Positions 1 to 5,141 of a DNA stretch of 5,141 nt are shown piece after piece; the stretch's first letter is position 1, and each line of letters opens with the position of its first letter. Origin of the DNA: JAAYLC01 sp964636665 (GTDB taxonomy: Bacteria > Bacteroidota > Bacteroidia > Flavobacteriales > Flavobacteriaceae); contig CAZWVT010000086.1 in the NCBI GenBank assembly GCA_964636665.1, positions 1 to 5,141 on the forward strand, in the 5' to 3' direction. A program made the translations under genes and the position numbers. The notes beneath the pieces were generated by a model that did not search any database, was not told the DNA's origin, and saw only the letters and a list, made by a program, of their open reading frames with translations.

Positions 1-55
1 AGTTTTTTTTACTGCTATTTATCTCTTTTACTGCTTTTTCAGTAAACGCTCAAAT
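1..55 (+). repeat. Left copy of a 55-bp perfect direct repeat
   Basis: Bases 1-55 are identical, without gaps, to 2378-2432. The repeat covers codons 2-19 of the peptidase gene (signal peptide through the cleavage site). The left copy may extend further upstream beyond the window edge. The two copies bracket the restriction-modification genes in the same orientation. Confidence 0.95.
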
Positions 56-109
56 GGTTACACCCCCATTGATAACTCTTAACGTCAATCAGAAAGTTTA
101 TATTATGAC

Positions 110-117
110 TACCTTTG
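110..117 (+). promoter_or_regulatory. Candidate Bacteroidota -7 promoter element (TACCTTTG) for the restriction-modification genes
   Basis: TACCTTTG matches the Bacteroidota -7 consensus TAnnTTTG exactly and is followed by CA, as is common in flavobacterial promoters. No convincing TTTG/TTG -33 element lies about 19 bases upstream. Transcription would start roughly at 122-125, leaving a leader of about 25 bases before the GTG at 148. The alternative TTG start at 115 lies inside this element and would not be transcribed from it, which supports the GTG start. Confidence 0.5.
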
Positions 118-147
118 CAGACCACCATATATTTAAAGAAAATCAAA

Positions 148-1443
148 GTGAAAACGACACACAAAATAATAAACGGAGACAGCCGCCAGATGAATCTTGT
201 CCCTGATAAATCAGTTCATCTAGTTGTAACTTCGCCACCTTATTGGCAGCTGAAAGACTATGGCACAGAGAATCAAATAGGTTATCATCAAGATTATGAA
301 ACCTATATAAACAACCTCAATCTTGTTTGGAAGGAATGCTATCGCGTTCTTGACAACGGTTGCAGGCTATGTATAAATATTGGCGACCAATTTGCGAGAG
401 CTGTTTATTATGGTAGATATAAAGTAATTCCAATCCGAACCGAAATAATCAAATTCTGTGAAAGCATCGGATTTGATTATATGGGAGCCGTTATTTGGCA
501 AAAACAAACCACTACAAATACAACTGGTGGTGCATCATTAATGGGAAGTTTTCCGACACCGAGAAATGGGATTCTCTCTATTGATTATGAATTTATTTTA
601 ATTTTTAAAAAATTAGGCACTTCAAAATCAAAGGTCAGTAAGGAAATAAAGGAGCAATCCAAAATGACCACCGATGAATGGAAAGAATATTTTTCAGGTC
701 ATTGGAATTTTGGAGGAGCAAGACAAAGTGGACATATTGCAATGTTTCCGGAAGAATTGCCTAAGCGACTCATAAAAATGTTTGCTTTTAAAGGCGAAAC
801 TGTTTTAGACCCTTTCATGGGAAGCGGAACAACTTCTCTAGCTGCCAGGAATTTAGAGCGAAATTCAATTGGATATGAAATAAATCCTGAATTTATTGAA
901 ATTGCAAAAGAAAAATTAAATATTCACCAAGCGGACATAGCAGGCACAACCTACGAGTTTTTAAAAGACGAAATAAATATTGATGCAGAAAAAGAATTTG
1001 AAAAACTACCTTATCGTTTCGTTGATTTCCAAAATCTTGATAAGAAAACAGACCCGAAGAAACTTCAATTCGGTTCAAAAATTGATAAGAAAAGTGGGCA
1101 AAGGGAAGACTACTATACTGTAAAAGAAGTTATTAGTCCAGCGTTAATTAAGCTTAACAATAATCTTACAGTTAGATTAATCGGTATTAAAGAGAAAAAA
1201 ACCACCAATGGTTCAGCCAAGCAATTTTTATACGACAAGACAAAAGGTCAGAAAGTTTTTATGAAATTTGACAATCAAAAATATGATGAGCAGAATAATT
1301 TAATGTGTTACTTGTATTTAAAAAATAAAACCTTTTTAAATGCACATTTGATTAAAGAAGGATTAGCAGAACCCGACACAAAAACAGATTTTAAATACAA
1401 GGACAAGTTTATCAATTTATTAAATACAATTGATGCCAAATAA
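148..1443 (+). CDS. Type II beta-class DNA methyltransferase (probable N4-cytosine) with a degenerate C-terminal SNase-like domain
   Basis: Predicted 431-residue modification enzyme that transfers a methyl group from S-adenosylmethionine to DNA, protecting host sites from the nuclease encoded next. The catalytic motif TSPPYW is at residues 28-33. The AdoMet-binding loop DPFMGSGTT starts at residue 221, followed by a motif-II-like GYEIN. Catalytic motif before AdoMet motif is the beta-class order, and S-P-P-Y is typical of N4-cytosine enzymes, though N6-adenine is not excluded. The AMFPEELPKRLI stretch near residue 198 resembles motif X, and the region between about 100 and 195 should hold target recognition. 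Residues of about 319-428 form an added domain resembling staphylococcal nuclease (VRLIGI, YLYL, NAHLIKEGLAEPD). In it the Arg35 equivalent is kept (R343), but the Asp40, Glu43 and Arg87 equivalents are K348, K351 and N384, so it is probably non-catalytic. The GTG at 148 is preferred over TTG at 115 because the latter lies inside the promoter element and because KTTHKIINGDSR is a typical beginning for such enzymes. The purine-rich AAAGAAAA just upstream is a weak ribosome site. Confidence 0.88.
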   Translation: MKTTHKIINGDSRQMNLVPDKSVHLVVTSPPYWQLKDYGTENQIGYHQDYETYINNLNLVWKECYRVLDNGCRLCINIGDQFARAVYYGRYKVIPIRTEIIKFCESIGFDYMGAVIWQKQTTTNTTGGASLMGSFPTPRNGILSIDYEFILIFKKLGTSKSKVSKEIKEQSKMTTDEWKEYFSGHWNFGGARQSGHIAMFPEELPKRLIKMFAFKGETVLDPFMGSGTTSLAARNLERNSIGYEINPEFIEIAKEKLNIHQADIAGTTYEFLKDEINIDAEKEFEKLPYRFVDFQNLDKKTDPKKLQFGSKIDKKSGQREDYYTVKEVISPALIKLNNNLTVRLIGIKEKKTTNGSAKQFLYDKTKGQKVFMKFDNQKYDEQNNLMCYLYLKNKTFLNAHLIKEGLAEPDTKTDFKYKDKFINLLNTIDAK

Positions 1444-1518
1444 TTTTTCACAACAAGAACGACAGAATTGGGAATAATCAAGGAAACCAACAACTCGTCA
1501 AATTTTAAATTTATCGCA

Positions 1519-2220
1519 ATGGAAAAAGAATGGATTAGTGGTACTGATGGAAAGAACTTAAAATTTAAAAGAGAAACCTTGCTAAACTATGGCTTGAACA
1601 GATGGGGACTTAATAAAGCATACAGTGTCGGTTCAACTTCTGAATTAATCAGAGCCTGTGCCCCAAATAGTTTTGAAGAATGGGAAAGTTTTTATTTTTC
1701 GACAGCAACTCAGAAAAAGAAAAATGGTCTCAGGATAACAAGAGAATACATTACAGGATTAGGACAAACCTTATATGTAAAATTAACTGAAGTAGTTCAG
1801 AAAGAATTACTTTCAATCACAGAAGAAGAATGTATAGATTATGCATACAATTTGGTTTTAAACAGAACTTATGAAGGATACGTCACAGAAATTGAAACAA
1901 TTTACGGGCAGTTAGAAGGCGCCCTTGGAGTCAACATCGAACCCGCTCCGGATAGTTGGGACAGAACCTATAGTGTTGACTTTACAATAAAAATAGGAGA
2001 AAAATTTATTGGATTACAAATCAAGCCCATTTTATCAGGTCAAGCATTAAACCAATATCAATGGCTAAATATGCATTCTATTAATCACGAGAGATTTGAA
2101 AGAGATTTTGGAGGAAAAGTGTTTTATGTTTATTCAATTAAAAGTACTGGAAAGAAAAAACGCATTTTTAATATCGAAGTAATTGAGCAAATAAAATTTG
2201 AAATTGAAAGGCTTTCTTAA
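1519..2220 (+). CDS. Probable type II restriction endonuclease, MjaI-like (putative CTAG specificity)
   Basis: Predicted 233-residue protein, 75 bases after the methyltransferase on the same strand, the classical place for the cognate nuclease. Recognised from memory as resembling the MjaI restriction endonuclease family: an early NYGLNRWGLNK-x-x-SVGS stretch, an EEW motif, NRTYEGYVTEIETIYGQLE at residues 115-133, then IEPAPDSWDR. The likely active site is a PD-(D/E)xK variant with D154 (VDF), then Q167-I-K169 (GLQIKP), where Gln replaces the usual acid; E124 or E126 could supply the missing carboxylate. MjaI cuts CTAG and its partner makes N4-methylcytosine, which agrees with the TSPPYW motif next door, but specificity here is inference. 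The ATG at 1519 (MEKEW) is chosen over the in-frame TTG at 1468. There is no Shine-Dalgarno sequence, which is usual in this phylum, and no controller protein gene is present. The frame is open from the methyltransferase stop, so the two genes share a frame separated by a single TAA. Confidence 0.72.
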   Translation: MEKEWISGTDGKNLKFKRETLLNYGLNRWGLNKAYSVGSTSELIRACAPNSFEEWESFYFSTATQKKKNGLRITREYITGLGQTLYVKLTEVVQKELLSITEEECIDYAYNLVLNRTYEGYVTEIETIYGQLEGALGVNIEPAPDSWDRTYSVDFTIKIGEKFIGLQIKPILSGQALNQYQWLNMHSINHERFERDFGGKVFYVYSIKSTGKKKRIFNIEVIEQIKFEIERLS

Positions 2221-2320
2221 AACACTATACTTTTAAGGGTGGAAGTTGCAAAAAAACCATCTTGTTTTTAAAAGTTCAGTTTTTACAAAAAACATCAAAA
2301 CGTTAATTATTTCCAAAAAT

Positions 2321-2338
2321 AAGCTATATTCGTAGCTT
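2321..2338. repeat. Inverted repeat AAGCTA-(6)-TAGCTT upstream of the peptidase gene
   Basis: Perfect 6-bp arms at 2321-2326 and 2333-2338 are separated by TATTCG, ending 35 bases before the peptidase ATG. The dyad overlaps the candidate -7 element. It is short enough to be chance, but could be an operator or a small hairpin in the leader. Confidence 0.4.
2325..2332 (+). promoter_or_regulatory. Candidate -7 element (TATATTCG) for the peptidase gene
   Basis: TATATTCG differs from TAnnTTTG at one position. A TTA at 2303-2305, 19 bases upstream, could be a degenerate -33 element. The predicted leader would be about 35 bases. It would drive the peptidase and, by read-through, the downstream secreted-protein gene. 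The match is weak and no other convincing promoter is seen in 2221-2373. Confidence 0.35.
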
Positions 2339-2373
2339 CAATCTAATTTCTCTTTCTGATAAATTATCGTTTC

Positions 2374-3672
2374 ATGAAGTTTTTTTTACTGCTATTTATC
2401 TCTTTTACTGCTTTTTCAGTAAACGCTCAAATTTATATTCCCGTCGATACACTTAATGCAAATCAGAAAGAATTATACAAATATTTTCAAACCGGAACCA
2501 AAGCTCTTGAAAATGAATTCAAATCCTTTTCGGTAACCGACCGGAAATTAATCCGAAACTTCGTCAACAGCCGAAACAGCATGTTTAATGAGCTTACAAA
2601 AAGCAACTATTTTTTTATCGATTCCGAATTGGAAGATTATTTAAACGGATTGTTAACTGAAATTGCAGAAGCAAATAATATCGATTCCAGTTCGCTGCGA
2701 ATATTTTTATCCCGCGATACCGATCCCAATGCCCTTAGTCTTGGCGACGGAAATTTCATTTTCAATCTTTCCCTGTTGCACCGATTGGAAAATGAAGACG
2801 AACTGCGTTTTATCATTGCTCACGAATTGGCTCATTATCACTTAAGCCACCTTCAAACAAGAGTTGAAACCCAGATGCAGATAACCGCTTCAAAAGAATA
2901 TGTTTCCAAAAAACGGGAAATCAGAAGAAGCAGGTACAACAGATTCACCAAAAGCTTGGGACATCATCTTGACTTTCTATACGAAGACCGAAACGCAAAT
3001 CGCAAAAGAGAATTGGAAGCAGATTCGATGGGATATGTGCTGGTCAAAAACATCATAACCGTTCCGCAGCATGCTGTTTCAGCTTTGAAAAAATTAGACA
3101 CACTGTCTCCTTCGGAATTTTACAAAATCGATTTGGAAATGCTTCAAGACCATTTTTCTACAGCTTCAATGCCTTTCAACGAAGAATGGTTGGCGGGATA
3201 TGATTTTTCCAAATACAACTACCAACGCGGAAAAAGAGACATCTTCGGAGTTCATAAAGATTCACTCCTTACGCATCCGGACAAGGAAGCACGCCTTTTA
3301 AACCTGAAAAAAATTATTGCTGCCGAAAGTCAACAGCTGAAAAAGGAAGACGACCGCTTTCAAAAATTCAAAGAAAAAATACGTTTTGAGAACGTCTATG
3401 CGCATTACTGCATGGAAGAATACGGAAGAGGAATCTATTTAATCCTTCAACTACAAAATTCACGGGAAATTGACGAGGAAGAAGCCTTGTTTTACAAAAA
3501 AATGTTGCGTCTTTTTTACGACAAACTACGAGAGGCGAGACTGGCATTTACCTTTAAAAAATACGTGGATGATGTGAATGTAATCAACTATTCGGAAGAG
3601 TATAATCTGTTTTTGACAATCTTAGACAACTTACGAGCTTCCGAACTTCAAGAACTTGCTTTAAACAATTAA
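2374..3672 (+). CDS. Secreted M48-family zinc metallopeptidase
   Basis: 432-residue predicted zinc-dependent endopeptidase exported from the cytoplasm. Residues 1-18 form a Sec signal peptide with probable cleavage VNA^Q; there is no lipobox cysteine, so a periplasmic or secreted location is expected. The active-site HELAH is at residues 150-154 (two zinc-ligand histidines and catalytic Glu), within an IIAHELAHYHLSH context. The third ligand is E213 in ELEAD (213-217), the spacing and wording typical of M48 peptidases such as HtpX and BepA/LoiP-like proteins. Unlike HtpX it has no obvious transmembrane segments after the signal peptide. Residues of about 300-432 are charged and helical-looking and not assigned to a domain; no clear TPR pattern is seen. 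The substrate is unknown; envelope protein quality control is a family-based guess. The first 55 bases after codon 1 are duplicated at the left window edge. The next gene follows after 18 bases, suggesting an operon. Confidence 0.88.
   Translation: MKFFLLLFISFTAFSVNAQIYIPVDTLNANQKELYKYFQTGTKALENEFKSFSVTDRKLIRNFVNSRNSMFNELTKSNYFFIDSELEDYLNGLLTEIAEANNIDSSSLRIFLSRDTDPNALSLGDGNFIFNLSLLHRLENEDELRFIIAHELAHYHLSHLQTRVETQMQITASKEYVSKKREIRRSRYNRFTKSLGHHLDFLYEDRNANRKRELEADSMGYVLVKNIITVPQHAVSALKKLDTLSPSEFYKIDLEMLQDHFSTASMPFNEEWLAGYDFSKYNYQRGKRDIFGVHKDSLLTHPDKEARLLNLKKIIAAESQQLKKEDDRFQKFKEKIRFENVYAHYCMEEYGRGIYLILQLQNSREIDEEEALFYKKMLRLFYDKLREARLAFTFKKYVDDVNVINYSEEYNLFLTILDNLRASELQELALNN
2378..2432 (+). repeat. 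Right copy of the 55-bp perfect direct repeat
   Basis: Identical to bases 1-55 and located within the intact peptidase gene, from codon 2 through the signal peptide. Beyond it the copies differ, but bases 2461-2470 again equal 87-96 (AATCAGAAAG), so the similarity continues as a diverged homologous segment. Confidence 0.95.
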
Positions 3673-3690
3673 ATTCTCAAACCCCCAATT

Positions 3691-5133
3691 ATGAAAAAAA
3701 TTATCGCATTTGTAACCTTAATTATTTTTACCTCAGCACTTTCCGCACAAATTATTCCAATAAATGACATTGACAAAGACGAGATTTATGGCTACATCAT
3801 CTTTCAAATTGTCGAAAAAGTGGACAGGAAAGAAACAAGCTATCTGGCAAATCTTTTAGATATTAATCTAAATCGGGTAGCACAATTCAAATTTACTGAT
3901 CAATCCTATGTAAAAATTGGAAATGTACATTATAACGGGAATAGTATTTATTTTGAAGTTTTCCCACAAAGTTATTGGAGCGGAAACGTAGATTCAAGAA
4001 AATTTTCTTATCGCTTATATGATATTGCTACAAACACCATATCTCCAAGACATCAACTTCCTGTCACACATAAAAAGCTTTTCGTGCGCGGAAGTTATCC
4101 CATTCCCGGAAAAGGATTTGGAATCATTACGCGCAATATGAAAAGCCGGGTAAGCGAGTATTTTGCTGTTTCCAATACAAATCAAGTTTTATATAAGGCG
4201 CATCCTTATGGCAATCCGAAAAAGAAAAAAGCCATCGAACATATTTCTGTCGGCGACATTAAAGACAATCTGATGATTTCCATCAATTCAAAATATCCCA
4301 AACCAAAAAGCAAGGATATAACGAGTACACTTCACTTTATCGATAACAATACAGGGAAAATTTCAAAAGAATTATCATTTGATGACAACACCTACAATAT
4401 TTCTCTGATTGATGTACAAATCATAGATGACAAGGTTTTTGTATTTGGTGATTCTTATGAAAAAAATAAAGATTTTCCATCCGGAAAAACTGCCGGCATG
4501 TTTAAAGCCATTCTGGATTTGGAAGGAAACATCCTTGACCAGAAAACTCGGATTTGGACAGATTTTCAGTCGAAAATCGATATCAAAGAAGGCGGAAATG
4601 TAAGAAGGAAAGGGTTTGTTTATACGCACAATTATGTTTATGACAAAAAAACAAAACACACCATTGTGGTAGGCGAATATATCCGCGGTTCTCTTTCAAG
4701 CGTCTCAGTGGAAGATATGGTTTTCTTTGATTTTGACGAGGATTTCAATTTGGTACAGGTTTTTGAAGTTCCCACCACCAAATCTCAACTTAAACTGCAA
4801 GGAATCAAATTTGGCGGATCCAGAGGGTATGGCTCGATACTTAAAAGTTATAATTATTTTGACTACCGTTTCAGTAATATTCTGAATGAAGATGGCGGAC
4901 TTTCTTTTTTCTATTTCAATACTGAAAAAGTGCGTCTTTTTTCAAGGGATTACTCCCACGGGATGGTGGTTTACAACGAAGGAACGTTTACGTTAAACAA
5001 ACTGAAATGGGAAGCTTCTACATGGAAAACGGAACACCTGAATTTATTGCCTTCCAAGCCCGGCTATATCCTACTTTCAAAAGTAAACAATAAGCAGATT
5101 TTGGAAACGCGCTTGGAACGATTGGAGTATTAA
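3691..5133 (+). CDS. Secreted protein of unknown function
   Basis: 480-residue protein with a Sec signal peptide (MKKIIAFVTLIIFTSALSA, probable cleavage after A19, before Gln20). I do not recognise the family with confidence. After the signal the sequence is rich in short beta-strand-like segments separated by turns with Asp, Gly and Asn, for example VFVFGDSYEKN, GMFKAILDLEGNILDQ, HTIVVGEYIRGS and MVFFDFDEDFNLVQVFEV. These recall irregular beta-propeller blades in other secreted Bacteroidota proteins. No enzyme motif, lipobox, membrane span after the signal, or type IX secretion C-terminal domain is evident; it ends in LETRLERLEY. It lies 18 bases after the peptidase stop with no promoter or terminator between, so co-transcription is likely and it may be a partner or substrate of the peptidase. 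That link is inference from position only. Confidence 0.8.
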   Translation: MKKIIAFVTLIIFTSALSAQIIPINDIDKDEIYGYIIFQIVEKVDRKETSYLANLLDINLNRVAQFKFTDQSYVKIGNVHYNGNSIYFEVFPQSYWSGNVDSRKFSYRLYDIATNTISPRHQLPVTHKKLFVRGSYPIPGKGFGIITRNMKSRVSEYFAVSNTNQVLYKAHPYGNPKKKKAIEHISVGDIKDNLMISINSKYPKPKSKDITSTLHFIDNNTGKISKELSFDDNTYNISLIDVQIIDDKVFVFGDSYEKNKDFPSGKTAGMFKAILDLEGNILDQKTRIWTDFQSKIDIKEGGNVRRKGFVYTHNYVYDKKTKHTIVVGEYIRGSLSSVSVEDMVFFDFDEDFNLVQVFEVPTTKSQLKLQGIKFGGSRGYGSILKSYNYFDYRFSNILNEDGGLSFFYFNTEKVRLFSRDYSHGMVVYNEGTFTLNKLKWEASTWKTEHLNLLPSKPGYILLSKVNNKQILETRLERLEY

Positions 5134-5141
5134 AGTTGGAA

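Larger units (their letters stand above)
1..206 (+). pseudogene. Truncated 5' end of a secreted-protein gene (remnant related to the M48 peptidase gene at 2374)
   Basis: The window opens inside a reading frame whose start codon lies just outside. Reading codons from base 3 gives a signal-peptide core (FFLLLFISFTAFSVNAQ) identical to residues 3-19 of the intact peptidase at 2374. After that the protein reads MVTPPLITLNVNQK where the peptidase has IYIPVDTLNANQK, so TLN-x-NQK is retained in frame with one extra codon. Similarity stops near base 96. The frame then runs on without meaning to a TGA at 204-206, overlapping the methyltransferase start. No protease domain follows, so this is a broken gene end and not a functional protein. 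It could be the left copy of a duplicated insertion target or the stump of a diverged tandem paralogue. The end given is the frame stop; the true gene remnant probably ends near 96-108. Confidence 0.7.
97..2373 (+). mobile_element. Putative restriction-modification island flanked by direct repeats
   Basis: The interval between the two gene-start copies contains exactly one methyltransferase and one restriction endonuclease gene, plus short flanks. By eye it is more AT-rich than the secreted-protein genes to its right. No transposase, integrase, tRNA end or terminal inverted repeat is visible, so it is not a classical insertion sequence or integron. Insertion of restriction-modification genes with long target duplications has been proposed from genome comparisons, and this arrangement fits. 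The boundaries are inferred: the left one is where similarity to the peptidase gene fades, and the right one is set at the intact gene's start. The right boundary could lie anywhere in 2221-2373. Confidence 0.5.

Noticed and set aside
115..147. Longer methyltransferase start at TTG 115
   Set aside because: The TTG is part of the TACCTTTG promoter element, and the extra 11 residues look like untranslated leader.
893..1078. Minus-strand open frame of 61 codons
   Set aside because: It lies antisense inside the methyltransferase gene with no family resemblance; a shadow frame.
1308..1493. Minus-strand open frame of 61 codons across the methyltransferase end
   Set aside because: Mostly antisense to the SNase-like domain, with no recognisable motif or start signal.
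1468..1518. Longer nuclease start at TTG 1468
   Set aside because: The added 17 residues are low-complexity and unlike the family; ATG 1519 gives a natural beginning (MEKEW).
2252..2269. Possible terminator hairpin (AAAAAC / GTTTTT) after the nuclease gene
   Set aside because: The 6-bp stem has only one G-C pair and is followed by A-rich sequence, too weak to call.
2663..2845. Plus-strand 60-codon frame inside the peptidase gene
   Set aside because: It overlaps the conserved HELAH-coding region in another frame; the peptidase is clearly the real gene.
4375..4659. Minus-strand 94-codon open frame
   Set aside because: Antisense to the secreted protein of unknown function; Phe/Ile-rich translation typical of the reverse of an AT-rich gene.
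1..5141. CRISPR array, tRNA, rRNA or insertion-sequence transposase
   Set aside because: No regularly spaced short repeats, cloverleaf-like sequence or transposase frame was found; the only substantial repeat is the 55-bp pair.

Overview
The window looks like a flavobacterial (Bacteroidota) chromosome fragment. It is AT-rich, and the start codons lack clear Shine-Dalgarno sequences. Secreted proteins have signal peptides cleaved just before Gln (VNA^Q, LSA^Q), and there is a TAnnTTTG-type promoter element (TACCTTTG). The species cannot be named from sequence alone.

Layout, all genes on the + strand. (1) Positions 1-206 hold the broken 5' end of a gene for a secreted protein. Its first 55 bases are identical to the start of the peptidase gene further right. 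(2) Positions 148-1443 encode a beta-class DNA methyltransferase (TSPPYW motif, probably N4-cytosine) carrying a C-terminal staphylococcal-nuclease-like domain that has lost most of its catalytic residues. (3) Positions 1519-2220 encode a probable type II restriction endonuclease resembling the MjaI (CTAG) family, with a D...QxK nuclease core. (4) Positions 2221-2373 are a short intergenic region with a candidate promoter and a 6-bp dyad. (5) Positions 2374-3672 encode a secreted M48-type zinc metallopeptidase. (6) Positions 3691-5133 encode a secreted protein of unknown function, only 18 bases downstream and probably co-transcribed with the peptidase.

The main story is a compact two-gene restriction-modification module sitting between two copies of the start of the same secreted-protein gene. 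The right copy is the intact gene; the left copy is a truncated remnant whose signal-peptide region is identical and whose next ~40 bases are diverged but still frame-matched. No transposase, integrase or terminal inverted repeats are visible. The arrangement fits either insertion with a long target duplication, as described for some restriction-modification genes, or recombination between tandem paralogues or diverged alleles. The methyltransferase is promoter-proximal and the nuclease follows after 75 bases, so host protection would be made first. The peptidase and the unknown secreted protein appear to be the resident envelope-associated locus into which the module came.
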